A stretch of 50,440 nt of DNA from positions 1-50,440 of IMG/VR virus record IMGVR_UViG_3300010354_000130. One strand, 5' to 3'. Made by a program: the position numbers and the translations under genes. Below are positions 27,601 through 37,362 of this stretch, piece by piece. The notes below the pieces were generated by a model that saw only the letters and a list, made by a program, of their open reading frames with translations, was not told the origin of the DNA and made no database searches. How positions within the stretch are numbered: the first letter of the stretch is position 1; each line of letters opens with the position of its first letter. The stretch is from a virus.

Positions 27601-29873
27601 CCCGTGTACTTGCTGAAGTATTCTGGCTTAACATATATCCTTGCAAGATCATACACGGAGTCCCTTTGTCCGTTGTCAAACAAGAACTCGTTTGTAACAT
27701 CAGAGATGTCTTCATTGGTTATTGATAGTATCGAATGAACATCAGAGTAGTTTAGGACAAAATACATTTCCTGTATTGATCCTGCCGAGTTTCTCTTGAT
27801 GACTCTCTTGAATGTGTTTATGGTGTCCATGCTTCCCGCTATGTTCTCGGTATAGGATGGAACCAAGATTTTGTTTCTTATCTTTGTAGCGGGATCAGTT
27901 GCTGAGGATATGGCTATGCTGTTATTTTTCGCCTTTCCGACAAGATAGTATGATCCAAATGGAAGTTGGCTTGTTATTACGATTGTATCACCATCTCCAC
28001 TGATTCTTCCCCTTGCAGTAATCTGACCAGAAGGGAGTTGTGTGGACGGAGAAACTATCTTTATGACTGTTCCTATTGGAATGGTTGCAGTCTGATTGTT
28101 CACCGTCGAGGCATAGACAAGGTAGTATCCATCATCACCCTGCAACAAATAGTCGGTTCCAGTCGGAACAAATCCACCCTGAGAACACCAATCGAACTCA
28201 GAACCAAGCCCAAGTGATATTGATGGGTTCACATTTGCACTATCCACGACAAAACTGCGACTGACTTCATGAACATATGATAGATTTCTGACAGACTTAA
28301 CCACCGTAGATGGCTTGTTTCCATTCAACGGATATATCAATGACTGTGCATCAATTCCTGTTATAATCGGAAGAACCGAAGGATTTGCAGAACCATTTCC
28401 CGATCTCTGATTCGTAACATCCCCAAGCAACTTATATGAAACATTTGTTCTTGGATCGAACAGATATAAGTTCATGATGTAGGATACATCTGTTGGTGCA
28501 GTGGTATTGATATAGGATATGTCGCTAAGATAGGCACGGAAGGACATCGTCCCCCCCTGTGTTCCATATAGACCATCATCACTCTGCATTCTCAGAAGTC
28601 TTGCCGAAAACACCGCATTTGACAAGTCTGGTCCTGTAGACGGACCAGTAGCACCGTATACTATTGGTGCAGTGGTGTTGTCTCCAATTCTAACGCTTGT
28701 GAATATGGTATTGAACTGCGTGAACAAATCCGTAGGATTGTACTTTCCTACGATGTATGCTCCATAGTAGTTGTCAACTCCATAATCATTATATTGTGCT
28801 ATTGTTCTAGCCTTTGGAATATCAACTACATCCTTAAACTTGGTCTCGTATTCATAACCAAAGACATAAGCCTTTCCTGATCCAATATCCGCAAAGAAAG
28901 TATTTCCCGATCCGTCTCGGAAAGACACATCAAACGGCTTGACGATGTAGTTTCCGCTCTCATCAAAAGTCCTCTGTGCAAAGAGACGGATTAGGTCTGA
29001 ATACTGTGTATCCTCAACCTTCTTGGTGATGTTTCCACTGCTGTAGGTAACAAGTTCGATGAAATCCCGATTTGTGCTGTTCTCAACAAACTTAAGTGAC
29101 AGGTTTATCTTGTAGCGGTGCGAGCCAGGAGCATTGTAGTTGTAACTTCCGCTGGCTGGATCCTTTAGCGTATAGTCATCAGAATCTGTGACGATTACTG
29201 ACTGTACATCGAATCCCATTATACCTGTTGGGCTTCCGAATTTTCTTATTCCATTCGATACATTGTATGCTGGCTCAAACTGATTCTCTGTCTTAACAAA
29301 GAAACCATCGATGTAATAGATGCCTTCATTAGTACCAACAACCTTGCATGTTCCTGTGTGTGGAATGTTTGGATTGGTGCCAGGTGCAGTCTGCACATTT
29401 ATCACAATATCTGGATTGGTGCTTTCAATGGTGGTGGATGGAGAAAATTCGCCGCCTGTCAAATATGTGACTACAGCAACACCGTAGGGATCTTCTTCAT
29501 ATTCCTTTGGCAAGTAGTCAACTACCCTTGCCCTGACTAAGATGTTTCCAGAACCATCGCGTTGAATTAGATCGTAGCCAACGACATCATCATGAGACAA
29601 AGTTCTGATGGGGGCATTTGATGTAGTGGGCAAAAGCCGTATGAATGACAGTGTCTGTGTGGAAATCTCTCCACCAAGTATTCTGGAACCATCCTTGAAT
29701 ACATGGTTTCCAAATCTCTCAATCTGATTCTGTAGAATCGTCTGTAGTTGAGTCAGTTCCCTTGATTGAACGGCATAACCAGGACGAAACAGCATCCGAA
29801 GAAACTTCTTGTCCTCATTGAAGTCATCGTAGTATGGATTTACATTGAACAGTGTTGGATCGTAAGAAGGCAT
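24630..29873 (-). CDS. Giant DUF4815-type baseplate/tail protein
   Basis: 1747 aa, the largest gene in the window. The N-terminus (PSYDPTLFNVNPYYDDFNEDKKFLRMLFRPGYAVQSRELTQLQTILQNQIERFGNHVFKDG) is the hallmark of the DUF4815 family of large phage structural proteins found in environmental T4-like phages. Further parts are beta-rich (many fibronectin-like or jelly-roll strands), including YPNGIYIDSVDLYIATKD and APGTYGLIVKSNTSNYSLFAANIGE around residues 1370-1460. It lies directly after gp8, where T4 has genes 9 and 10, so it may supply the peripheral baseplate/fibre-attachment functions of gp7/gp10. That equivalence is inferred only from position. Confidence 0.75.
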   Translation of the reverse strand: MPSYDPTLFNVNPYYDDFNEDKKFLRMLFRPGYAVQSRELTQLQTILQNQIERFGNHVFKDGSRILGGEISTQTLSFIRLLPTTSNAPIRTLSHDDVVGYDLIQRDGSGNILVRARVVDYLPKEYEEDPYGVAVVTYLTGGEFSPSTTIESTNPDIVINVQTAPGTNPNIPHTGTCKVVGTNEGIYYIDGFFVKTENQFEPAYNVSNGIRKFGSPTGIMGFDVQSVIVTDSDDYTLKDPASGSYNYNAPGSHRYKINLSLKFVENSTNRDFIELVTYSSGNITKKVEDTQYSDLIRLFAQRTFDESGNYIVKPFDVSFRDGSGNTFFADIGSGKAYVFGYEYETKFKDVVDIPKARTIAQYNDYGVDNYYGAYIVGKYNPTDLFTQFNTIFTSVRIGDNTTAPIVYGATGPSTGPDLSNAVFSARLLRMQSDDGLYGTQGGTMSFRAYLSDISYINTTAPTDVSYIMNLYLFDPRTNVSYKLLGDVTNQRSGNGSANPSVLPIITGIDAQSLIYPLNGNKPSTVVKSVRNLSYVHEVSRSFVVDSANVNPSISLGLGSEFDWCSQGGFVPTGTDYLLQGDDGYYLVYASTVNNQTATIPIGTVIKIVSPSTQLPSGQITARGRISGDGDTIVITSQLPFGSYYLVGKAKNNSIAISSATDPATKIRNKILVPSYTENIAGSMDTINTFKRVIKRNSAGSIQEMYFVLNYSDVHSILSITNEDISDVTNEFLFDNGQRDSVYDLARIYVKPEYFSKYTGSEFILTVTYSYFQHSGYGPFLKESYGGISYDNIPVYISPTTEKSLNLANAVDYRYVAKIVGYAPSGATEGSATSTTASIIFNRPIISYVNGIVPTPLSVRHSHDAYLPRIDKIVVSRNISNDGDITTLQRVEGVPSDSPIVPEDLGDSMTLFVMSIPAYTYNAGDVKSDNIGNSRYTMKDIGNISKRVDDLEQFAVLNELELDVASRTINNALGQPGIKKAILVDTFDGHSIADVADRDHRCSIDLEKGELKPSFNANCYKFVYSGSGQGITLTSDNILCSDYTKFSTPIISQEKASVSIKVNPFNLPNWVGNIKITPSADNWFDRTERPIIKSNQNNVNDAWLVSNMNGSRGYGSQWNDWESLWTGISVELTDAESQKNADFFSKPRTKKNIKPVDDLFASTYGIQRFTSSLDKIKSKYLADFRKKNFYTEVSSNTIVNKSVVPLVRGNTITFNVYNLKPKVEVHVFFDNVNVNQYCKIGNQAGPFTTNELDGSLLNVTMELPEGMFEVGEKILRIIDDANNIIENATTIAETTYRCSGIKEDEYNGVYSIRSAEIRKKTPNSSKIVSNPLYPQKNINTSTYNQWIDPLVQTFEISDSSYPNGIYIDSVDLYIATKDSNLPITAELCPTVNGVPNSSVIIPFSTVVKNPSGITANANSPQATNFKFSSPVYLAPGTYGLIVKSNTSNYSLFAANIGELDIITDERISTTFAGGALFKPQNSAEPQADTSTDLMFKLNRCAFAQLTASTIILEHVDQAADSVINLVQPVVFAFTPPGVSVSTKVRLGSDSYDAVPNRNLYLPKTYVLTDSESFDLVITPNIVQTTVSTFMIDMDRTSAVVVENLINGSGDNTRELSSTSGVTDSTARYISKKVTLPVGSNANELKVIMDANIPQDTFVRVYARMFNSSQLNATVNDQPYVLMADGDINEFIVGGNTTYSLNPNDFREISFTHNLMSYESFDTFSVKICMYSTDKSKVPTIKNLRMIALK

Positions 29874-29885
29874 CTATGCTTGCTC

Positions 29886-32198
29886 CTAGAAGCCAATCAC
29901 AATCTTGAATTCCTCAGATTGCTCGGCATTTCTCTCTACAGGTCGTACATTTTCTATGTATAACAACTCTCCAGAACCTACCCTAACTTCAGGTTGCTGT
30001 ATGGATGTTATGCTTACAGTAGTAAGGCTTGTTTCCGCAGTTGAACCATATGGTATGAAAGACAGGCGATCAGTTGAGTTGAAGGAACCGGTCAAATTGG
30101 TGAGATGAATGGTTCCAGTCGTTCCGCTTCCGTTTGAAACAAAGAAGTCAACGATATCTGCGGTAGTCAATTTAAGTGTTGTTGAATCCGTTTGCTTTAG
30201 TTTTCCATCGATGCAGTTTGAACCTGCAATTTGTCTATCGATGAAGGAACCGGATGTCTGCAAGTTCATCCTTGTAGTTGCTCTGTATTCTCCAGCATCA
30301 TCCACCTGTGTTGGGACGAATTGAGAAGATGCGAGCCTCCCATAGTTTTCATTTCCTCCAAATGTCAGGAACTCACTTCCACTATTGGTTCCCCGAACAT
30401 ATTGACCTAACATCTCTCCATGTTCCTGATCAACATCAATTATGCTTGATGCTGTAAGTCCAGAGGCTGATCCGAAAGAAATGTTGAGTGCAGACTGAAA
30501 TGCTCCAAACGATGTATCGATGACAATCGTTCCCTCTGACATGTCATATGTTCGAACCTTTCCTTGAGCAGTTAGGGTAAACCCTTGGTTAGAAACATAT
30601 TGATATGCATTGTCTCCTGTTGCCAATGGAGATGATGGAGTATAGGTTGAGTCAAAATAAACTCTGGTTGCAAGTGAGTTTGGATTTGAGAACCTAAAGT
30701 TTCCAGAAACATCAGTCAAATATATCCTGTAGTAGTCTGACCCAGATATCCTCTCCGAACCAAGTATTCTTGCAGTAGAGTTGGTTTCTCTACCTATGAT
30801 ATAGTTACCAACAGGGAATGTTGTGGAAAGATATGTGTCTTTCTTTGATGGTTCCTTCTTAATCAGAGCATTCAAAGAAAGCACTTCCTCACTACCAGCA
30901 AGGGTAAGCCCACCATAGAGCAGTGGATTCTTAATAATTCCAAACTGCCTATAGTCATTTCTTGTGGAAATTTTCCCACCTTCAATACTTTCAATGTCCA
31001 CGGCAATCATTAGATCTGAAGAACCAAGTTCTTTGACTGCATTAGCACCATGTCCAATTGGTATGGACAGGCTTGCAGTCATCGTGTTATTCAGTTGTAG
31101 TACCCCCGCTCCGATGTCCCCGCTAGTCGCTTCAGAAACAACTCTTGGTTTGGCATATGTAAAGTTTATTCCTGGCTTTATCAGATTCAACCCAAATATC
31201 TTCTGACCAGAGGTTGTAATTGGAACCACCACAGCATCGCTTCCATCTCCATCAACAACAATATATGGAACAACCTTTAGCACACTGTTTCCAGGAACCA
31301 ATGTTCTCTCTATCGTTGGGTGAACATTTGCATAGTGATAACTTGATCCCGATCCCGCCTTATGGAAGTTTATGATTCTGAAGTATTGACCTATTCCATT
31401 TCCAGAAACCACATGAATTGCGTAGTCGTTTAGATATGAATTGCCCTGATCAGAGGGTACTTCTCCAGCAACATCGAATGTAATATACGACGATCCTGCC
31501 AAGTTCGCTGTTCTTCCAGTATCTGTGAAAAAGGAAGGAACATTGGTGCAGAACTTAGTTCCTCTGAATGTCTTTGAAAATACAGGGCTTATTGTGGAGT
31601 CGATTGAGATGCGATCAATAGATCCTGCCTTTGCCTGACTCTCCACCAATCTTTGATCCGCGGATTTTTCATCGGCTATGAAAACTGGAATGTATTCAAG
31701 GGTTATGAATCCAAGATAGTCCTCTGGCACGGTATAGATGTATTTCCATGTATATCCGTCTGCAAGTGTAATTGGACTAGAAGACTTTCCCGTTGGCATG
31801 ATTGAAGAGGAAACAGTTCCTGCCTTCAAGCACTTATAGACATTGTATTCTCCAGTCATAACATAGTATGCTTTACCCACCATGTCTGTTGTCTCAGAAT
31901 ACTCATCATAAAAAGTTCCACTAGTCCAGTCTCGTCTTGGAATAACAATTCTAAGATTGTCTGTGGTGATCCTCTTCATGAACAAGATGCTTCTCATAGC
32001 ATCGTATACGCTTCTAGTAGACTCGCGAATTGATGGCGGATTTGAATCGCTCTCGGCAATGGTTGTCGTTGCAGCATCATCCTCGTATGGCAGAACCTTA
32101 CTTACGAAGAAGTAGTACCTGTTGCTTTCAGATAGATTTCCCTTGATCATTTCGATCAAGTCTGTTTTCATTGATGTCTTTAGAGCGATGTTTGCCAT
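29886..32198 (-). CDS. gp8: Baseplate wedge protein gp8
   Basis: 770 aa, more than twice T4 gp8 (334 aa). The gp8 core is visible at both ends: N-terminal helix MANIALKTSMKTDLIEMIKGNLSESNRYYFFVSK, SVYDAMRSILFMKRITTDNLRIVIPRRDW (the VIPRRDW motif, residues 85-91, is shared with T4), VYKCLKAG, PITLADGYTWKYIYTVPEDYLGFI, and the terminal GELLYIENVRPVERNAEQSEEFKIVIGF. The middle (about 230-680) is an insertion of beta-rich modules. gp8 is one of the wedge proteins surrounding the hub and contacts gp6, gp7 and gp10 in T4. Confidence 0.88.
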   Translation of the reverse strand: MANIALKTSMKTDLIEMIKGNLSESNRYYFFVSKVLPYEDDAATTTIAESDSNPPSIRESTRSVYDAMRSILFMKRITTDNLRIVIPRRDWTSGTFYDEYSETTDMVGKAYYVMTGEYNVYKCLKAGTVSSSIMPTGKSSSPITLADGYTWKYIYTVPEDYLGFITLEYIPVFIADEKSADQRLVESQAKAGSIDRISIDSTISPVFSKTFRGTKFCTNVPSFFTDTGRTANLAGSSYITFDVAGEVPSDQGNSYLNDYAIHVVSGNGIGQYFRIINFHKAGSGSSYHYANVHPTIERTLVPGNSVLKVVPYIVVDGDGSDAVVVPITTSGQKIFGLNLIKPGINFTYAKPRVVSEATSGDIGAGVLQLNNTMTASLSIPIGHGANAVKELGSSDLMIAVDIESIEGGKISTRNDYRQFGIIKNPLLYGGLTLAGSEEVLSLNALIKKEPSKKDTYLSTTFPVGNYIIGRETNSTARILGSERISGSDYYRIYLTDVSGNFRFSNPNSLATRVYFDSTYTPSSPLATGDNAYQYVSNQGFTLTAQGKVRTYDMSEGTIVIDTSFGAFQSALNISFGSASGLTASSIIDVDQEHGEMLGQYVRGTNSGSEFLTFGGNENYGRLASSQFVPTQVDDAGEYRATTRMNLQTSGSFIDRQIAGSNCIDGKLKQTDSTTLKLTTADIVDFFVSNGSGTTGTIHLTNLTGSFNSTDRLSFIPYGSTAETSLTTVSITSIQQPEVRVGSGELLYIENVRPVERNAEQSEEFKIVIGF

Positions 32199-32199
32199 A

Positions 32200-34227
32200 T
32201 TAGTAGTTCGGTGATGTCAAGTTGGTGCCTTCTATCAAGCCATATTCGTTGTTTGTGCCTGTGATTCCAGCATAAGGTGTTCCTGCTGCATTTGAATGGA
32301 AATGATATCCTATTGGCATCTTGAAGAATGGATTGAGTGCTATTGCTCCAAAAGAGGCTCCAGGTCCACACAATCCATTCCAAACACCGGTTAATCCATA
32401 TATTGATCTGGTGTTTGGGTGATGATGTACACTCCAATAAGGATAACTAAATCCCTTCGCTTCTATGTATCCCTCAACGCTTCCACTTGCACCAAGAGGA
32501 AGTCCGAGTGTCTGATGAGTCGAACCATCATTTTCCACTACTATTCCCGTACCAAATCGAATCCTGTCTATCGTGGCAGTAAATCCAGCCGTTGCTGTAC
32601 GCATTGTGAGGGTAGCACCCTCAACAAATCCATCTCCATACAGAGTTCCAGCACTGGCAAGATTAAAATCGATCATATTCAGCAGGAGAACACCATAAGT
32701 TGCTCCACTATTGAGTATTCTAAATTCAAATACACTCCCACTTATTCCTCGGTTCGAAGAACCACTTGCACCAACAAAAGTCCATATTGCAGAACTGCTA
32801 AAAGTTGTACCAGCAACTCTTGGTGTGACAAATAGTTTTCCTCCGCTCTGCCCATAGTTCTGAGTGGAACTGAACACCTGTCCTCTAGGATTGAATCCAT
32901 TGGGGTATTTTGAGAACAGATCGGCAGTAGTACCCATCCTGTAAGGGGTATAGTGTCCGATGAATGGAATCTCATATCTCTGCATCTCCGAATGGAACGG
33001 CAGAGAATCTATGATGTTCCGTTTGATCAATATCTCACCAAACATCTTGAAGCCTGCTGGGTGTATGAGTTTCTTGTATAACTCCTTGTATCTGGCAAGC
33101 GATATCTCGCTACGGAGGACATAGGAGTATTCCTGATAGTAATCAGAGTCAAACAATCTTGTAGTCGAACTCAACTTTCCCTTGTTGCCAAAATAGTAAC
33201 CAGGGTAGTATGTAATCCCCCCAACTTTTGCGATCACTCTTGCCGTTCCATTGCCCGTGTTTGACACAACATTCAAACTAGGTGCTGTAGAATAGCCAAC
33301 TCCAGAATCACCGACTCTGATCTCCCTTATCCTGCCATCAAGATCGACCACCCCAACAGACAAGAAAAGATTCAATCCATCTCCTGATGCGGTTATTCCT
33401 ATAGGATCTCCCACCTCATAGCCGAGACCACTATTGACTATTTCAAATGCAGACACGACAGGATAGACGGTCTCTGATAGAGTGGTCGATCCTTTCTTGA
33501 CATATATCTTTGAGTTCGGCAGGAAGTTTCCCGTTACATTCTTGAGAAATATCTCCGTGACAGGATACTGCTGAACCGAATACTGTATGACATCCGATAC
33601 AGTAGCATAGGAAAGTATGTTTCCCGTGACAGGATCGATCTGATAGACCTGTTCCCCTATCATTCCAAAGTTTGCAGTGCCGCCCTCGCTGGTTGTCTTG
33701 ATCGATATGCGCTCTATCCATTCACCAGCAGAGCATTTCAATATATCCTTGGCGGGATACTTGATCTCCATAGATGTGTTATAGATGAGACGAAACAGGA
33801 ACCTAAATCCCTTCTCCGTTCCCTTAGATCCATAGAACTTTCTTGCATTCTTGAGAAAGTTAGCCTCACTAACGATATTTCCATTGGAGTCGGTGGCAAG
33901 CCTTGACGGAAAGTTAGCAAGATACATCGAACGAAAGTTTTCAGTGAACAAACCTATGGTTTGATCTATGTCAGTATGTTCAGTGAATGCATCGATGATT
34001 CCAAAGGCATTCTGATACTGCTCAAGCCACTCATAGTATGCCTCGACAAATCTCCGAAATGTCTCATGATCCTTGTTTATGAAATCTGGAACCTGATCTA
34101 CGATGAGATTGCTAGGACCAAGCCTCTTTATGACACGCGGTGTCTCCTCCGACAACGATATGCTCGTTATTCGGGGAGCGGCTTCACCGCCTGAGTTTAG
34201 AAGGAGTGGTAGTTGCTGTATTCCCAT
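32200..34227 (-). CDS. Baseplate wedge component in gp7 position
   Basis: I place the start at the ATG at 34227, one-base-overlapping the gp6 stop (TGATG); the frame could extend one TTG codon further. 675 aa. The N-terminal 170 residues (VDQVPDFINKDHETFRRFVEAYYEWLEQYQNAFGIID, then NFLKNARKFYGSKGTEKGFRFLFRLIYN) form the helical domain found in a widespread family of phage baseplate proteins; the rest is beta-rich with Gly/Ser linkers. T4 order is 6-7-8, and this gene lies between 6 and 8, so it is the candidate gp7 counterpart. T4 gp7 is 1032 aa and I see no direct sequence match. Confidence 0.7.
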   Translation of the reverse strand: MGIQQLPLLLNSGGEAAPRITSISLSEETPRVIKRLGPSNLIVDQVPDFINKDHETFRRFVEAYYEWLEQYQNAFGIIDAFTEHTDIDQTIGLFTENFRSMYLANFPSRLATDSNGNIVSEANFLKNARKFYGSKGTEKGFRFLFRLIYNTSMEIKYPAKDILKCSAGEWIERISIKTTSEGGTANFGMIGEQVYQIDPVTGNILSYATVSDVIQYSVQQYPVTEIFLKNVTGNFLPNSKIYVKKGSTTLSETVYPVVSAFEIVNSGLGYEVGDPIGITASGDGLNLFLSVGVVDLDGRIREIRVGDSGVGYSTAPSLNVVSNTGNGTARVIAKVGGITYYPGYYFGNKGKLSSTTRLFDSDYYQEYSYVLRSEISLARYKELYKKLIHPAGFKMFGEILIKRNIIDSLPFHSEMQRYEIPFIGHYTPYRMGTTADLFSKYPNGFNPRGQVFSSTQNYGQSGGKLFVTPRVAGTTFSSSAIWTFVGASGSSNRGISGSVFEFRILNSGATYGVLLLNMIDFNLASAGTLYGDGFVEGATLTMRTATAGFTATIDRIRFGTGIVVENDGSTHQTLGLPLGASGSVEGYIEAKGFSYPYWSVHHHPNTRSIYGLTGVWNGLCGPGASFGAIALNPFFKMPIGYHFHSNAAGTPYAGITGTNNEYGLIEGTNLTSPNY

Positions 34228-36062
34228 CAAATGTTCCTAGTGGCAGAGTCCCTTAGATCGATCATTATCGAATCTGCAATCGTTTCATCGACAAGCAATA
34301 TCTGATTTCTCTTTGGGACTATGTCATATCTCTGATCGGGAATGACTTCCACTCTGATGTATGGGAAGTTTCCGCTTATGGATGGATTGAATGATATGAG
34401 GTTCAACCTACCAGTTGAATAGTCTATGGAACCGATGGAATCTCGCACTATGGTCTTTGTTCCAGCAATGATGCTGTAAAGGACTAGGGTTCCGTAGCCG
34501 TCATCCTCAACAAAGCATTCGCGTGAGACATTATCACTATCCCTGTGCATGAATGTGTTTGTCTTGACAATGCTCTCTGCACCATCGGAAACATGACTTA
34601 GTGCCGTTCCATAGTCAAGGACATAGTTTCCCACACCCGCCAATGGAACGATCTTCTTCATCAATCTTGTAGTCAATCTATTGCTGACGATGTTGTTGCT
34701 AGCCAGATCGATCTGCCGTGAAAGAACGGAATATCTGAAGGCATTTCCAAATGTCTCAAGTGCCGCACCAGAGTACCGAATGATACTAGCCCGAATAGCA
34801 CTCTTCACCGACATCTCATTGGTTATTGATCTGTTTGAGTCGAATGTTGCGAAACAGTCGATCATGACATATGTGTAGTCTGGATCAACAAGATCAGTGG
34901 TCACGGCTACCATTCTCTTCTTGTCGAGTATGTCCGATACCAACTGCTTCTTCTGCACATCGCTGAGGATCTGTGAGTTCTTTGGGAGAATCGAAACAAA
35001 CACCTTTCCAAATTGAGGAGGATCATTTTCTTCTCCTCCCCAGATTCGAACCGCAGCAGCATCGGGATACTCGCGCAATATTATGCTTTCATAATCGGAG
35101 GTTGTCACTGCCCTGTCCTGAGATTGATAGTATTTGGTAGCCGTATAGCGAATCTTCTCTTCTGGATCCCTATCTCCTCCACCAGATGAAGGAGAAACCG
35201 TGGATACGGTGGCATCGAAGTCATTTCCCTGTATGCCCGAGAAGACAAACGATGATACAGTTGTGTCCTGTGTACCGATGCCGTTTCCTTCAAGACCAGA
35301 TGTCTCAAAGTATTGAACCACGATGTAGTTTCCCTTTGACGGAGTTGCACCAAGTATGCCATCGCCAAATGAAATCTGATATGTTCCCTTATAGTTCTCG
35401 TTTATGAAGTAGACCTTGCTTGTCGGAGTCAACTGAAGATAGTCCGTGTTCTCCTTCCATGCGATGTCTGCATTTCCGAGATCAGTCGGAGAGTTCATCA
35501 CATACACCCGAATGAAACTCTTGTCTATGTTCTTGCTTGGTATCTCAAACTTGGTTGAGTTGCTGTCTGGATCATAGACGAATGACACACTCTTGAACAA
35601 TCCCTGGCGAAGAACTACATTCTTGGCTTTGAACGGTTGAGTGGTCTTATCGATTGGAAAAGATTCGACAAGGGTGAACGGATAGTTGATTCCGTTCTTT
35701 GTTGCATTGAATCTGGTTCCCGTAGGCAGAGATGATGGGACTCCAGTAGTAGTTCCCATGGTCACATCGACAGTTGCCCTTGCAGCAGTCATCGAATTTG
35801 GAACATAGCCAAGGTTCTTTGCAAGGGACACTATTGACTTTCGCAAGACAGCGGAATCAAGGAATGACTCTGCCGCAAGCATATTTGCATACATTGCGGT
35901 GTAGTGAGTGTTGTATGCAAGAAGATCAAGAAGAACACTGATGCCCGATCCCTCAAAGTTATAGTCGGAGAACTCATCGGTTGTCGAGAGATAGTTCTTT
36001 AGGTTCTCCTTGATCCTGTCAAAATCAAGTTCTGTAACGGGAGTCAATACGCGGTTTGCCAT
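34227..36062 (-). CDS. gp6: Baseplate wedge protein gp6
   Basis: 611 aa (T4 gp6 is 660 aa). The N-terminal motif LDFDRIKENLKNYLSTTDEFSDYNFEGSGISVLLDLLAYNTHYTAMYANMLAAESFLDSAVLRKSIVSLAKNLGYVPNSMTAA is the signature of gp6 and of the related Mu gp47 / J-like baseplate proteins. Central parts include GSGGGDRDPEEKIRYTATKYYQSQDRAVTTSDYESIILREYPDAAAVRIWGGEEN-like sequence shared by this superfamily. gp6 dimers form the inner ring holding wedges together. Start overlaps the gp25 stop as TAATG. Confidence 0.94.
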   Translation of the reverse strand: MANRVLTPVTELDFDRIKENLKNYLSTTDEFSDYNFEGSGISVLLDLLAYNTHYTAMYANMLAAESFLDSAVLRKSIVSLAKNLGYVPNSMTAARATVDVTMGTTTGVPSSLPTGTRFNATKNGINYPFTLVESFPIDKTTQPFKAKNVVLRQGLFKSVSFVYDPDSNSTKFEIPSKNIDKSFIRVYVMNSPTDLGNADIAWKENTDYLQLTPTSKVYFINENYKGTYQISFGDGILGATPSKGNYIVVQYFETSGLEGNGIGTQDTTVSSFVFSGIQGNDFDATVSTVSPSSGGGDRDPEEKIRYTATKYYQSQDRAVTTSDYESIILREYPDAAAVRIWGGEENDPPQFGKVFVSILPKNSQILSDVQKKQLVSDILDKKRMVAVTTDLVDPDYTYVMIDCFATFDSNRSITNEMSVKSAIRASIIRYSGAALETFGNAFRYSVLSRQIDLASNNIVSNRLTTRLMKKIVPLAGVGNYVLDYGTALSHVSDGAESIVKTNTFMHRDSDNVSRECFVEDDGYGTLVLYSIIAGTKTIVRDSIGSIDYSTGRLNLISFNPSISGNFPYIRVEVIPDQRYDIVPKRNQILLVDETIADSIMIDLRDSATRNI

Positions 36063-36460
36063 TACCTTAGCCTCTCTATGCTTACGAATACCCTTGAGGT
36101 AGTCCTTGAGTTGGTCATCATGAATGAGACAAGAACATCAAATGAGTTCTTCCTCTCGTCAAAAACCACTTGCACATCGTTTAGTCTAGCCCTTGGTTCA
36201 TATGATGATATGATGTCCATGATGTTCGATCTGATTGCCAAGGCTACAAGAGGACTCACAGGTTCAAACAGTAGACGATAGATTCTGGAATCTATCTCAG
36301 GACGAAAGGGCTTGTCATAGCGAGTCATCAGGATCAAGTTCCTCACTGATCTCTTGACAGCCTCTTCATCCGTTTTTTGAGAGATATCACCCGTCACTGG
36401 ATGTGCGGTAAAGTCCAGATCCAAATCCTTGAATATGTTCTTTTTGATGATCCCTGCCAT
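36062..36460 (-). CDS. gp25: Baseplate wedge protein gp25
   Basis: 132 aa, the same length as T4 gp25. It has the GPW/gp25 domain: FKDLDLDFTAHPVTGDISQKTDEEAVKRSVRNLILMTRYDKPFRPEIDSRIYRLLFEPVSPLVALAIRSNIMDIISSYEPRARL, including the conserved E-P-R core motif (EPRARL) near residue 89. In T4 gp25 nucleates sheath assembly on the baseplate with gp6 and gp53. It precedes gp6, with a TAATG junction. Confidence 0.95.
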   Translation of the reverse strand: MAGIIKKNIFKDLDLDFTAHPVTGDISQKTDEEAVKRSVRNLILMTRYDKPFRPEIDSRIYRLLFEPVSPLVALAIRSNIMDIISSYEPRARLNDVQVVFDERKNSFDVLVSFMMTNSRTTSRVFVSIERLR

Positions 36461-36492
36461 GCTTTATGTCCCTTAGTGAATATTTAGCGTTG

Positions 36493-37362
36493 CTACTTGA
36501 GGCTTGGTATGTGATCTATGAGATTAACAGGCGATCCTTCTATCTTTGTCCCGCTTTGAGTTGCTATGCCGTCCAGTGTCTGACTTGTTCCTGGATTCAG
36601 TAACAAGTTCTTCATCAATTGCGCCCCAAAGCACGGGTCAGTCAGTGACGAGGAAAGTATTGTATTTCCGAGGACATACCGCTCAACTGCGGCAAGAGCG
36701 AGGGCAAAAGCAGCATTGTCATTGTTTATGAGTGTCTGTATATTCGATGATATTGAGTTAATGTTGTCGGTTAGTTGCCTTAGTTGCCCGACAAACTCTG
36801 CTGCCCCGGTCGCTCCACCTAGGGCTAGTTGAGCCTCTATGTTCGATAGGACACCACCGATGCTGTTCATGTTCTCGCCAAAGTTGTCAAAGAACGGTCC
36901 GATGATCTGTGGGTTTAGTGATGAAAACGCATTTGAGAAGTTGTCCTCAAGGAGTTCTCCTGGATCCTTGAGCAAGTCCTTGATTGAATTATAGGTGGAC
37001 ATGACTCCGATGATCTCATCAAGGCTAGGAAGAAGATCATCGGTGCTTAATCCACTCAATCTATTTGTGTGAGCGACAAGAGCGGATAGTTCTCCGTTTA
37101 CTCCATTGAGAGCAGCATTTAATCTTGCAAGTTCAAAGCCACCAGGACCATCTAAATCGATATTTCCTATCTTGCCAAGAGCCTCGCCAACTTTTCCTGA
37201 CAATATTCCCGCCGCTTGCTGTATCGGATTGCGTAAGGCATTACCATTCATGAAGTCAGCAAGGAACTCCTTTGCCCCCGCTGGCAACAATTGAGAAATC
37301 AGGCTACAGTTTGCCGCATCCCATATCTTTGGATATCCAGGTTGATCGCTTGCCCAAGCCAT
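36493..37362 (-). CDS. Unknown helical baseplate-region protein (289 aa)
   Basis: The N-terminus has aromatic and Cys residues (MAWASDQPGYPKIWDAANCSLISQLLPAGAKEFLADF), then long amphipathic helices rich in Ala, Leu, Asn and Gly without predicted membrane segments, e.g. residues 85-130 and 165-220. It sits between gp25 and the PAAR tip, TAATG-coupled to the PAAR gene, so a baseplate or hub assembly role is likely. I recognise no specific family. Confidence 0.65.
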   Translation of the reverse strand: MAWASDQPGYPKIWDAANCSLISQLLPAGAKEFLADFMNGNALRNPIQQAAGILSGKVGEALGKIGNIDLDGPGGFELARLNAALNGVNGELSALVAHTNRLSGLSTDDLLPSLDEIIGVMSTYNSIKDLLKDPGELLEDNFSNAFSSLNPQIIGPFFDNFGENMNSIGGVLSNIEAQLALGGATGAAEFVGQLRQLTDNINSISSNIQTLINNDNAAFALALAAVERYVLGNTILSSSLTDPCFGAQLMKNLLLNPGTSQTLDGIATQSGTKIEGSPVNLIDHIPSLK

